A DNA stretch of 64,000 nt from NCBI RefSeq assembly GCF_900103985.1, contig NZ_FNIE01000023.1, forward strand, positions 23,380-87,379. Direction: 5' to 3'. This document shows positions 27,671 through 38,205 of the stretch, piece after piece (position 1 is the stretch's first letter; each line of letters begins with the position of its first letter). Source of the stretch: Actinacidiphila guanduensis (lineage in GTDB: Bacteria > Actinomycetota > Actinomycetes > Streptomycetales > Streptomycetaceae). The notes under the pieces were generated by a model. The model was not told the origin of the DNA. It ran no database searches and saw only the letters and a program-made list of their open reading frames with translations. Both the position numbers and the translations under genes were made by a program.

Positions 27671-28812
27671 GCGGTGCGCCGTACGGACGCGGTGGCGCGG
27701 TCGGTGGTGGCGATGGTCGCCGAGCCGACCACACGGGTGCCGTCGTAGAGGACGACGGCCTGGCCGGGGGCGACACCGCGCACCGGCTCGGCGAACTCCA
27801 CCGACAAGGTGCCGTCCGCCAGTTCGGCGGTGACGGGCACGTCCTCGCCGTGGGCGCGCAGCTGCGCGGTGTAGGCCGCCGGGCCCTGCGGCGGGGTGCC
27901 GCACCAGCGCGGGCGGATCGCGGTGAGCGCGGTGACCTCCAGCGCCTCGGCCGGGCCCACGGTGACGGTGTTGCGCACCGGCGAGATGTCCAGCACGTAG
28001 CGCGGCTTGCCGTCCGCCGCGGGCACGCCCAGCCGCAGCCCCTTGCGCTGGCCGACGGTGAAGCCGTAGGCGCCGGTGTGGGTGCCGACCACGGCGCCGC
28101 TCTCGTCCACGATCGGGCCCTCCTGGGCGCCCAGCCGCTTGGCGAGGAAGCCCTGCGTGTCGCCGTCCGCGATGAAGCAGATGTCGTGGCTGTCGGGCTT
28201 GCGGGCCACGGCCAGGCCGCGCCGCTCGGCCTCCGCGCGGATCTCGTCCTTGGTGGCGGGGGTGTCGCCGAGCGGGAACATCGCGTGGGCGAGCTGCCGC
28301 TCGTCCAGGACGCCGAGCACGTAGCTCTGGTCCTTGGCGGCGTCGCCGGAGCGGTGCAGCTCACGGCGGCCGTCGGGGCCGGTGACGACGGCGGCGTAGT
28401 GGCCGGTGCAGACCGCGTCGAAGCCGAGGGCGAGCGCCTTGTCCAGCAGCGCGGCGAACTTGATCTTCTCGTTGCAGCGCAGGCAGGGGTTGGGGGTGCG
28501 GCCGGCGGCGTACTCCGCGACGAAGTCGTCCACGACGTCCTCGCGGAAGCGTTCGGCGAGGTCCCACACGTAGAAGGGGATGCCGATGACGTCGGCGGCG
28601 CGGGCGGCGTCGCGCGAGTCCTCGACAGTGCAGCAGCCGCGGGCGCCGGTGCGGAAGCTCTGCGGGTTCGCCGACAGGGCGAGGTGTACCCCCGTCACGT
28701 CGTGCCCGGCCTCGGCGGCCCGCGCGGCCGCGACCGCGGAGTCCACACCGCCGCTCATCGCCGCCAGCACGCGCAGCCGCTGCCGCGGGGGCTCATTGGG
28801 GAAGTCGCTCAC
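27667..28812 (-). CDS. mnmA: tRNA-specific 2-thiouridylase
   Basis: MnmA adenylates and then thiolates U34 of tRNA(Lys, Glu, Gln), taking sulfur from a desulfurase. The 381-residue protein has the PP-loop SGGVDS (20-25), the catalytic cysteine pair at Cys113 (NPCLRCNEKIKF) and Cys212 (DSHDICFIADGD), and the C-terminal barrel (VGQRKGLRLG onwards). The GTG start at 28812 (VSDFPNEPP) lacks a clear Shine-Dalgarno sequence. A cysteine desulfurase on the other strand (30318-31484) is a plausible sulfur source. Confidence 0.96.
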   Translation of the reverse strand: MSDFPNEPPRQRLRVLAAMSGGVDSAVAAARAAEAGHDVTGVHLALSANPQSFRTGARGCCTVEDSRDAARAADVIGIPFYVWDLAERFREDVVDDFVAEYAAGRTPNPCLRCNEKIKFAALLDKALALGFDAVCTGHYAAVVTGPDGRRELHRSGDAAKDQSYVLGVLDERQLAHAMFPLGDTPATKDEIRAEAERRGLAVARKPDSHDICFIADGDTQGFLAKRLGAQEGPIVDESGAVVGTHTGAYGFTVGQRKGLRLGVPAADGKPRYVLDISPVRNTVTVGPAEALEVTALTAIRPRWCGTPPQGPAAYTAQLRAHGEDVPVTAELADGTLSVEFAEPVRGVAPGQAVVLYDGTRVVGSATIATTDRATASVRRTA

Positions 28813-28939
28813 CCGTCCAGGGTAACGGCCGCGGGCGGGCGGCCCGCGCGGCATTTCCCGCGGCGCCGGGACACTGCCGTGACGCGGCCGGGACGGTTCA
28901 GGAAGACCGGGCGGTCCCCCGGTGTTCGCCCTGTGCGGG

Positions 28940-28970
28940 TGGACAACCCTTCCCTACCGATGGGTAACCT
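28940..28970 (+). promoter_or_regulatory. Candidate promoter for a leaderless thioesterase mRNA
   Basis: TGGACA (28940) and TAACCT (28965) are spaced 19 bp apart. The -10-like box ends 6 nt before the ATG at 28977, so transcription would start about at the start codon. Spacing is slightly long, and this is inference from sequence alone. Confidence 0.4.
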
Positions 28971-28976
28971 ACGGAC

Positions 28977-29837
28977 ATGGCAGACGCACCGGCCCTGGCG
29001 GCCATCGGGGACAGCGAGTTCGACCGGGACACCGCGGTGGTGCCGCGGCCCGGCGAGCCCGGCGTGTACGACTGCGCCCTCTCCGGCGGCTGGACGATCA
29101 TCGCGGCGGTCAACGGCGGCTACTTGCTCGCCCTCGTCGGCCGCGCCCTGCGCGACGCGCTGCCGCACGGCGACCCGCTCACCATCACCGCGCACTACCT
29201 CACCCCCTCCCAGGCCGGCCCGGCCGTGGTGCGGACCGAGGCGGTGCGCACCGGGCGCAGCATGTCCACCGGGCAGGCGTCGCTGTACCAGTTCGACGCC
29301 GAGGGGCGCGAGGTCGAGCGGATGCGGGTCGTCGCCGCGTACGGCGAGCTGGACGCCCTGCCCGGGGAGGTGCGGACCACCGCGCGGCCGCCGCGGATGC
29401 CGGCGTACGAGCAGTGCCTGTCGTCCGCGGACGGGCCCGAGGGCGGCCCGGTCAGCGGCTCCCAGGACTTCCTGGACCGCATCGACCTGCGGCTGGACCC
29501 CGCGACCTGCGGCTGGGCGGTCGGCGCGCCCTCCGGCAGGGGCGAGATGCGCGGCTGGTTCGGGCTCGCGGACGGGCGCCCGCACGACGCGCTCTCCCTG
29601 CTGCTCGCGGTGGACGCGCTGCCGCCGACCGCGTTCGACCTCGGGCTCAAGGGCTGGACGCCGACGCTCGAACTCACCGTCCACGTCCGCCGCCGCCCCG
29701 CCCCGGGGCGCCTGCGGGTCGCCATCACCACCCGCAACCTGGCGGGCGGGCTCCTCGAGGAGGACGCCGAGGTGTGGGACTGCGAGGACCGGCTCGTGGC
29801 GCAGTCCCGCCAATTGGCTCGCGCCCCGAGAGGGTGA
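28977..29837 (+). CDS. Double-hotdog thioesterase family protein
   Basis: A 286-residue acyl-CoA thioesterase II (TesB)-like protein. The first hotdog shows WTIIAAVNGGYLLALVGRAL, resembling the NGGY helix of the family, followed by DPLTITAHYLTPSQAGPAVVRTEAVRTGRSMSTGQASLYQ-type strands. The second half (from GWFGLADGRPHDALSLLLAVDALPP) repeats the fold with the acidic residue typical of the site. It probably hydrolyses an acyl-CoA; the natural substrate is unknown. The ATG at 28977 has no binding site but a possible promoter directly upstream. Confidence 0.85.
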   Translation: MADAPALAAIGDSEFDRDTAVVPRPGEPGVYDCALSGGWTIIAAVNGGYLLALVGRALRDALPHGDPLTITAHYLTPSQAGPAVVRTEAVRTGRSMSTGQASLYQFDAEGREVERMRVVAAYGELDALPGEVRTTARPPRMPAYEQCLSSADGPEGGPVSGSQDFLDRIDLRLDPATCGWAVGAPSGRGEMRGWFGLADGRPHDALSLLLAVDALPPTAFDLGLKGWTPTLELTVHVRRRPAPGRLRVAITTRNLAGGLLEEDAEVWDCEDRLVAQSRQLARAPRG

Positions 29838-29982
29838 CGGCTCCCCGCCGCAAGGGTTCCTCTACGGTGCCGAGTGCCGCCCGCACATGGCTTGTCGCGC
29901 AGTTCCCCGCGCCCCCAAGAACGGCTCCCCGCCGTAGGAGCTTCTCCGCGTCCCCGGCCGCCGGCCGGTCCTGGGCTGGTCG

Positions 29983-30056
29983 CGCAGTTCCCCGCGCCCC
30001 TGAAAAACCTCGCCCTTCGCGCCCAGGGCGAGCACCTCAGGGGCGCGGGGAACTGC
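29983..30056. repeat. Perfect 20-bp inverted repeat (REP-like hairpin)
   Basis: GCAGTTCCCCGCGCCCCTGA at 29983-30002 is exactly complementary to 30037-30056. The loop carries its own stem (CTCGCCCT / AGGGCGAG). It may act as a terminator for the thioesterase transcript, but its sequence is also that of a dispersed repeat. Confidence 0.85.
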
Positions 30057-30136
30057 TCCCCCAGAGGGGGCACCCCCAGAAGAGACCACCGGCCTCGGGA
30101 CGGCATCGAACCCCGTGGGGCAGACGGAACCCGAAA

Positions 30137-30260
30137 GGGGCGCTGGGGGTACCTCCCAGGCGAAGCTCTGGGGGAGGAACTACGCGACCGGCCACGACGG
30201 CGCGGCAGGCGGCAACGGTGGCGAACCCCGACGGCGGGACTCCGCCCCCGCCCGCCCGAA
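30137..30260 (+). repeat. Dispersed repeat, copy B
   Basis: This is the partner of 26063-26184 in opposite orientation. It shares the GGGGCGCTGGGGGTACCTCC start, the GGCGAAGCTCTGGGGGAGGA middle and the CGAACCCCGACGGCGGG end, with a few substitutions. It is non-coding and ends about 55 bp before the desulfurase start. Confidence 0.85.
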
Positions 30261-30317
30261 AGCGAGGGGCAACCGTGGCGCCGGGAACCCCGGGGGGAGC
30301 CGTAGACTCGGGGGATC

Positions 30318-31484
30318 ATGGCCTACCTCGATCACGCCGCCACAACGCCGATGCTCCCAGAGGCCGTGCAGGCGATGACCGCCCAGCTGACCGCCACGGG
30401 GAACGCCTCGTCGCTGCACGCCCCCGGGCGGCGGGCGCGCCGCACCGTGGAGGAGTCCCGCGAGGCCCTCGCCGCAGCGCTCGGTGCCCGCCCGAGCGAG
30501 GTGGTGTTCACCGGCGGCGGCACCGAGTCGGACAACCTCGCCGTGAAGGGCCTGTTCTGGGCCCGCCGGGCGGAGGACCCGCGCCGGGTGCGGCTGCTGT
30601 CCAGCCCGGTGGAGCACCACGCCGTGCTGGACACCGTCTTCTGGCTGGAGGAGCACGAGGGCGCGGTCGTCGAGTGGCTGGAGGTGGACGACCTCGGCCG
30701 GGTGCGGCCCGCGACGCTGCGCGCGGCCCTGGAGAAGAACCCCGACGACGTCGCCCTGATCACGGCGATGTGGGCGAACAACGAGGTCGGCACGATCCTC
30801 CCGATCGCCGAACTCGCCGAGATCGCCTGCGAGTTCGGCGTGCCCATGCACTCCGACGCCGTCCAGGCGTTCGGCCAGACCCCGGTGGACTTCGCCCGCA
30901 GCGGCCTGCACGCGATGACCGTCACCGGGCACAAGGTCGGCGGCCCGTACGGCGTGGGCGCCCTGCTGCTGCGCCGGGAGGACACCCCCGTACCGCTGCT
31001 GCACGGCGGCAGCCAGGAGCGCAGCCGCTCGGGCACCCTGGACGTGCCCGCCATCGCCGCCTTCGCCACCGCCGGCGCCCTCGCGGCCCAGCGGCAGGCC
31101 GACTTCGCGCACGAGATCGGCGCCCTGCGCGACCGGTTGGTCGCGCAGGTGCTGGCCGCGGTGCCCGACGCGGTGCTCAACGGCGACCCGTCACCCGAGG
31201 GGCGCCTGGCGGGCAACGCCCACTTCACCTTCCCCGGCTGCGAGGGCGACGCCCTGCTGCTCCTGCTGGACGCCCAGGGCATCGCCTGCTCCACCGGCTC
31301 GGCGTGCACCGCGGGCGTCGCCCAGCCCAGCCATGTGCTGCTCGCCATGGGCCGCTCCCCCGACGACGCCCGCGGCACCCTGCGGTTCTCCCTGGGCCAC
31401 ACCTCGACCCCGCAGGATGTCGCCGACCTCGCCGCGGCCATCGGCCCGGCCGTCAGCCGCGCCCGCGCTGCGGGCCTGACCTGA
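30318..31484 (+). CDS. Cysteine desulfurase (NifS/IscS family)
   Basis: A 388-residue PLP enzyme that moves sulfur from cysteine to an active-site persulfide for Fe-S clusters and tRNA thiolation. PLP Lys206 lies in MTVTGHKVGGPYG. His100/His101 (SSPVEHHAVLD) stack on the cofactor, and the catalytic Cys329 sits in the STGSACTAG loop. The short loop places it in class I (IscS/NifS). The ATG at 30318 follows GGGGGATC; a TAGACT upstream could serve as -10 box. No iscU or suf genes are adjacent; the nearby mnmA suggests tRNA thiolation as one job. Confidence 0.93.
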   Translation: MAYLDHAATTPMLPEAVQAMTAQLTATGNASSLHAPGRRARRTVEESREALAAALGARPSEVVFTGGGTESDNLAVKGLFWARRAEDPRRVRLLSSPVEHHAVLDTVFWLEEHEGAVVEWLEVDDLGRVRPATLRAALEKNPDDVALITAMWANNEVGTILPIAELAEIACEFGVPMHSDAVQAFGQTPVDFARSGLHAMTVTGHKVGGPYGVGALLLRREDTPVPLLHGGSQERSRSGTLDVPAIAAFATAGALAAQRQADFAHEIGALRDRLVAQVLAAVPDAVLNGDPSPEGRLAGNAHFTFPGCEGDALLLLLDAQGIACSTGSACTAGVAQPSHVLLAMGRSPDDARGTLRFSLGHTSTPQDVADLAAAIGPAVSRARAAGLT

Positions 31485-31502
31485 CGGCCTCCCGTAGCCG
31501 GA

Positions 31503-31554
31503 AACGCCCCCGGGGCGCCCCGCACGCGATGTGCGCGGGCGCCCCGGGGGCGTT
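31503..31554. terminator. Bidirectional terminator between desulfurase and oppF
   Basis: A perfect 18-bp stem (AACGCCCCCGGGGCGCCC at 31503-31520, complement at 31537-31554) sits in the 86-bp gap between two convergent genes. It is very stable and symmetric and so can serve both strands. There is a short TT on each side only. Confidence 0.8.
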
Positions 31555-31570
31555 CTGCCGAGTCCGCCGG

Positions 31571-32805
<1,235 letters not shown>

Positions 32806-32809
<4 letters not shown>

Positions 32810-33944
32810 AGCTTCGGTTCTATCTCTTCGGTCCAGATCCGGGTCCGCTCGTCCTCGGCCAGGTGGCAGGCGACGACGTGGCCGGGGGCCACCTCGCGCA
32901 GCTCGGGGACGACCGAATCCGAGGAGCCGCCGGTGAGCGCGGCGTACGGGCAGCGCGGGTGGAAGGCGCAGCCGGACGGCACGTTGATCAGGCTCGGCGG
33001 GGTGCCCTTGACCGGGTTGAGGCGCTCGGACCGCTCGCGGTCCAGCCGGGGCATCGAGCCGAGCAGGCCCCAGGTGTAGGGGTGCTGCGGCTGGGTGAAC
33101 ACCTTCTCGGCGGTGCCGCGTTCGATCGCCCGCCCCGCGTACATCACCAGCAGGTCGTCGGCGACCTCGGCGACCACGCCCAGGTCGTGGGTGATCATGA
33201 TGACCGCGGAGCCGAACTCCTGCTGCAGGTCCCGGATCAGGTCCAGGATCTGCGCCTGCACCGTCACGTCGAGCGCGGTGGTCGGCTCGTCGGCGATGAG
33301 CAGTTCGGGGTTGTTCACCAGCGACATGGCGATCATGGCGCGCTGGCGCATACCGCCGGAGAACTGGTGCGGGTAGTCCCGGAACCGCTTGCGCGGCTCG
33401 GGGATGCCGACCCGGTCGAGCATCTCGATCGCCCGCTCGGCGGCCTCGCGCCTGGACACCTTGTGGTGCACCCGGTACGCCTCGACGATCTGGCTGCCGA
33501 CCGTGTAGTACGGGTGCATCGCGGACAGCGGGTCCTGGAAGATCATCGCCATCTTGCTGCCGCGCAGCCGCCGGACCTTGTCCGGGTCGGCCCCGATCAG
33601 CTCCTCGCCGTCCAGCCAGACCTCGCCACTGACCTTGGCGCGGGCGCCGCGGTGCAGGCCCATGATGCCCAGCGAGGTGACGGACTTGCCGGAGCCGGAC
33701 TCGCCGACGATGCCCAGGGTGCGGCCGCGCCGGACGTCGAAGCTGAGGCCGTCCACCGACTTCACGATGCCGTCGTCGGTGTGGAACTGGATCCGCAGGT
33801 CCCGCACCGACAGGTAGGCGTCGGCGGCGGCCGGGGCCGCGGCGGCGACCGGCTCGCCGACCGCCCCCCGCTGCTCGGGGACCGGCCCGGCCGCTTCCTT
33901 GGCGACCGATACGCCCGGAGTGCTGCTGTTGCCGTCGTCGCTGC

Positions 33945-33948
<4 letters not shown>
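32806..33948 (-). CDS. Oligopeptide ABC transporter ATP-binding protein (OppD/DppD type)
   Basis: A 380-residue ATPase that pairs with the OppF-type protein. Walker A is GESGSGKSVTS, the signature is FSGGMRQRAMIAMSL and Walker B is ELLIADEPTTALD. The C-terminal motif SGCAFHPRCPYA is typical of the oligopeptide/dipeptide family. The first 45 residues are an Ala/Pro-rich tail. The start is GTG 33948, overlapping the permease stop (GTGA). The long open frame upstream to 35016 is a shadow of the permease gene. Confidence 0.94.
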
Positions 33949-34955
<1,007 letters not shown>

Positions 34956-35047
34956 AACTGTCCGGCATCGGGGCCGCCGGACTCCGGACGATGTCCGGCG
35001 GCCCCGGTGCCTTCACCTGCCTTTCGGGATGAACGCGGCGCCGTCGG

Positions 35048-36829
35048 TTACTTCGACGAGCCGATCAGGGTGTAGTCGTACATGCCCAGGTACGCCTGCG
35101 TCACGGTCACGTTGGTGGCCGACTTCGGGCGGTACAGCAGGTTCTTGCGGTACACCAGCGGCACGACGGTCGCGGTCTTGATGACCATCTTGTCGATGTC
35201 GCCCCACGCCTTGGTACGGGCCGCGGCGTCGGTGTTGGCGATCGCGTCGGACAGGGCCTTGTTGATGGTCGGGTCGTTCAGCTCCATCAGGTTGTTGCCG
35301 CCCGAGGGCTTGATGGCGCTGCCGTCGACGATCTGGTCCAGGAAGCCGTAGCCGGTCGGCCAGTCGGCGCCCCACGCCATCAGCATCAGGCCGAGGTCGT
35401 GGCTGTGCACGTAGCTCGGCACGCCGGCGAAGTTCGAGAAGTACTTGCCGGACGGGTAGGTCTTGATCGACAGGTTGATGCCGATCGGCTTGAGCGCCTG
35501 CTGGATCGCGGTGGCCGCGGCGACCTCGGTGGGCCGGTCGGTGCGGGCCGTGATGTTCGCCGAGAAGCCGTTCGGCTTGCCGCAGGCGGCCAGCGCGGCC
35601 TTCGCCTTGCTGACGTCGCCGGCGTTGCCCTTCGACGGGAACAGGTCGAACTTGCTGTAGCCGTTCACCGACGGCGGCAGCAGCGTGCTGGCCACGTCGC
35701 CGTGGACCGCGCCGCCGAGCGCCTGCTGGACCGACGCCTTGTTCACGCCCCACTCCACGGCCTCACGACAGTGGATGTTGTTGAACGGCGCGACGTTGGG
35801 GTTGATCGCCATGTACGAGGTGGCGCCCGCGTACGGGTCGTCGCTCTGGTCCGCGTACTGCTTCTGGGTGATCAGCTTCGGCTGCGTCTGCGGCTGCACA
35901 CCGGTGCCGGCCGCGTCGACCGTGATGTTGTCGGCGAGCAGGTCGTCGTCGACGGTGGTGGCGGCCACCTTGAACTTGATGGTGATCTTGTCCGGCAGCG
36001 CCTTGCGGATCGGGTCCGTGGAGGCGACCCACTGCGGGTTGCGCACCAGCGTGGCGCCCTGTCCGTCCTGGTAGGACTGGAACATGTAGGGGCCGGTCGA
36101 CTGGATGTGGTTGACGTAGCTGGCGCCGGTGTCCTTGGACTGCTCGACCGGAGCGGTCTGCGAGAACGTCGCCAGGTAGTCGAAGTCGGCGAACGGCTTC
36201 GCCAGGTGGAAGACGATCGTGTGGTCGTCCGGCGTGGCGATCGACGCGATCCCGTTCGGGTTCTTGTCCGCGTACGGGCCCTTGTACTTGTCACCGCCGG
36301 CCAGGTACGCCTTGAAGTACGTCGGGCCGTTGGACAGCGCCTCGGGCGCGAAGTTGCTGCGCTCGATCGCGTACTTGACGTCCTTGGAGGTCACCGGGGT
36401 GCCGTCCTGGAACTTGACCCCGCTGCGCAGGGTGTACGTCCAGGTCTTGGCGTCCGGGCTGGCCTTGCCCAGGCCGGTGGCGAGGTCGGGCACGACGGTG
36501 AGGCCGTCGTGGCCGGCGGCCGGCTTGAACGTCAGCAGGGTGCGGCTGTAGAGGCGCGAGAAGTTCTGCACCCAGCCGTAGTAGGTGTTGCCCGGGTCCA
36601 GGGAGTCCGGAACGTCGGACTCCTCCATGGTCACCGTGCCGCCCTTCTTGGTGGAGGGGTTCACGATGCTGTTCAGGGCCGCGTCCTTGCCGGTCGCGGA
36701 GCTGCTGCTGCCGCCGGTGGAACCCGGCTTGGAGCTGCTGCTGTTCTTCGAGTTGCCGTTGCAGGCGGACGCTCCCAGGGCGAGTGCCGTGACGAGCGCC
36801 AGCGCCGCTGTCGCTTTTCTGCTGTTCAT
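35048..36829 (-). CDS. Oligopeptide-binding lipoprotein of the ABC transporter
   Basis: A 593-residue solute-binding protein (SBP family 5). The signal peptide MNSRKATAALALVTALALGA ends in lipobox ASAC (Cys23), so it is lipid-anchored outside the membrane. A Ser/Gly linker follows (about 27-48), then the peptide-binding fold (VTMEESDVPDSLDPGNTYYG, YTLRSGVKFQDGTPVTSKDVKYAIERS). The chosen ATG 36829 has GGAGG 11 nt upstream. It sits between oppC and oppB, an unusual but known order (OppC first). Peptide specificity cannot be read. Similar in type to BldKB, but bldK lies elsewhere in relatives. Confidence 0.94.
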   Translation of the reverse strand: MNSRKATAALALVTALALGASACNGNSKNSSSSKPGSTGGSSSSATGKDAALNSIVNPSTKKGGTVTMEESDVPDSLDPGNTYYGWVQNFSRLYSRTLLTFKPAAGHDGLTVVPDLATGLGKASPDAKTWTYTLRSGVKFQDGTPVTSKDVKYAIERSNFAPEALSNGPTYFKAYLAGGDKYKGPYADKNPNGIASIATPDDHTIVFHLAKPFADFDYLATFSQTAPVEQSKDTGASYVNHIQSTGPYMFQSYQDGQGATLVRNPQWVASTDPIRKALPDKITIKFKVAATTVDDDLLADNITVDAAGTGVQPQTQPKLITQKQYADQSDDPYAGATSYMAINPNVAPFNNIHCREAVEWGVNKASVQQALGGAVHGDVASTLLPPSVNGYSKFDLFPSKGNAGDVSKAKAALAACGKPNGFSANITARTDRPTEVAAATAIQQALKPIGINLSIKTYPSGKYFSNFAGVPSYVHSHDLGLMLMAWGADWPTGYGFLDQIVDGSAIKPSGGNNLMELNDPTINKALSDAIANTDAAARTKAWGDIDKMVIKTATVVPLVYRKNLLYRPKSATNVTVTQAYLGMYDYTLIGSSK

Positions 36830-36918
36830 GCCGAGAACGGCCTCCAGATCGGGTGGAATTGCGGAGCTGAGCCGGCCGCGGTGCGGCGCCGGCCGGCGGG
36901 TGTGCGGGAGCGTCGGTA

Positions 36919-37917
36919 CTACTTGCCGCGAGGGTCGAGGGCGTCGCGCAGACCGTCGCCGAGCAGGTTGAAGGCGAGCACCGTGATGAAGATGGCCGCG
37001 CCCGGCACGATCATGTACATCGGGTCGATCTGCCAGTAGGTGACCGCGTCGGTGAGCATGTTGCCCCACGAGGCCTGCGGCGGGGCGATGCCGACGCCGA
37101 GATAGCTCAGGCCCGCCTCGAAGAGGATGTTCGTCGGGATGAGCAGCGTGGAGTAGACCAGGATCGGCGCCACCAGGTTCGGCAGCAGCTCGCGGAAGAG
37201 GATGAACGGGCCGCGCGCGCCGAGGCTGCGCGATGCCTCGACGAACTCCCGTTCTCGCAGGCTGAGCGTCTGGCCGCGGACGATGCGGCCCATGTAGGGC
37301 CAGTTGAAGAAGCCGATGACGAAGATCAGCACCGAGATGCGCAGCGGCAGCCCGCTCAGGCCGAAGGCGCCGTCCTGCAGGGCGGCGGAGATGGAGATCG
37401 CGAAGAGCAGCAGCGGGAACGCCAGGAAGATGTCCATGATCCGGCTGATCAGGCTGTCCACCCAGCCGCCGTAGTAGCCGGCGACGACGCCGAGCACGGT
37501 GCCGATGACGTTGGAGAGCACGGTGGCGCCGGTGGCCACGAGCAGCGACAGCCAGGAGCCCTCGATGATGCGCGAGAGCATGTCGCGGCCGTAGAGCGGG
37601 TCGACGCCCAGCGGGTGGGACCAGCTGATGCCGCCCCAGCCGCCCTTGGGGGCCAGCAGTTCGGGGTCGACCAGGTTCTGGTGGAACTTGTCCGGGTCCA
37701 GGTCGAAGATCGACTCGATCGGGCGGGCCAGGATCGCCAGCACCACCAGCAGGATGACAACGATGCCACCCGCCACGGCCACCTTGTCGCGTTTGAACCG
37801 GCGCCAGGCGATCTGACCGAGGGAGCGGCCCTCGATCATGCTCTGCCCGGCCCCGCTCAGGACGGCCTCGGGCTGGGCCTCGGCCTGCCCCGCGGTGGTC
37901 TCTATCGGTGCGGTCAT
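36919..37917 (-). CDS. Oligopeptide ABC transporter permease (OppC/DppC type)
   Basis: A 332-residue permease with an N-terminal cytoplasmic tail, the OppC opening SLGQIAWRRFKRDKVAVAGGIVVILLVVLAILA, an external loop with HPLGVDPLYGRDMLSRIIEG (a family signature), five more helices and the EAA loop (REFVEASRSLGARGPFILFRELLPNLVAP). The start is ATG 37917 (MTAPIETTAG) with GAGGGG upstream. It is first in the operon, ahead of the binding protein. Its ATG overlaps the stop of a short upstream frame (37914-38018). Confidence 0.94.
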   Translation of the reverse strand: MTAPIETTAGQAEAQPEAVLSGAGQSMIEGRSLGQIAWRRFKRDKVAVAGGIVVILLVVLAILARPIESIFDLDPDKFHQNLVDPELLAPKGGWGGISWSHPLGVDPLYGRDMLSRIIEGSWLSLLVATGATVLSNVIGTVLGVVAGYYGGWVDSLISRIMDIFLAFPLLLFAISISAALQDGAFGLSGLPLRISVLIFVIGFFNWPYMGRIVRGQTLSLREREFVEASRSLGARGPFILFRELLPNLVAPILVYSTLLIPTNILFEAGLSYLGVGIAPPQASWGNMLTDAVTYWQIDPMYMIVPGAAIFITVLAFNLLGDGLRDALDPRGK

Positions 37918-38018
37918 GTGCGACTGACCCCTCTCGCCGGCGGGTGACCGGCGCGCGCCCGCCGCTGTAGCGGCTTGTGCTCCACGTTGCTGCTCGGGTT
38001 GCTGCTCACGTTGCTCAT
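37914..38018 (-). CDS. Possible 34-residue upstream peptide coupled to oppC
   Basis: A short frame from ATG 38018 (MSNVSSNPSSNVEHKPLQRR...) ends with a TGA that overlaps the oppC ATG (ATGA). The N-terminal part is made of SSN repeats, echoing GAGCA/AGCAAC repeats in the DNA. It has only a weak purine-rich site. It may be a leader peptide or chance; I know no homologue. Confidence 0.3.
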   Translation of the reverse strand: MSNVSSNPSSNVEHKPLQRRARAGHPPARGVSRT

Positions 38019-38205
38019 GGTGCTCGAAGTGCTCTGAAGGTACTGCAATGCTGCGATTGCCGGGTATGCGACGAACCGCCCGCCGTATCACGCGCGTTGC
38101 GGGCGTTGTTCCGATAAACGGTAGGGCCTGTCACAAGACCCGCTCCCCCTGCCGGTGGATTCTTCTGCCCGGCCGCGATCACCCGCCAGACCTGACGGTG
38201 AAGGG

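Larger units (their letters stand above)
29838..30317. other. 480-bp non-coding, repeat-rich spacer
   Basis: There is no gene here. It holds two direct copies of the unit GTCGCGCAGTTCCCCGCGCC (29894 and 29979), a third copy in inverted orientation (about 30039-30056), a long hairpin, and copy B of a 120-bp dispersed repeat. The direct unit is of the kind scattered through many Streptomyces genomes, as I remember. A TAGACT at 30303-30308 could be the -10 box for the desulfurase gene. Confidence 0.75.
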
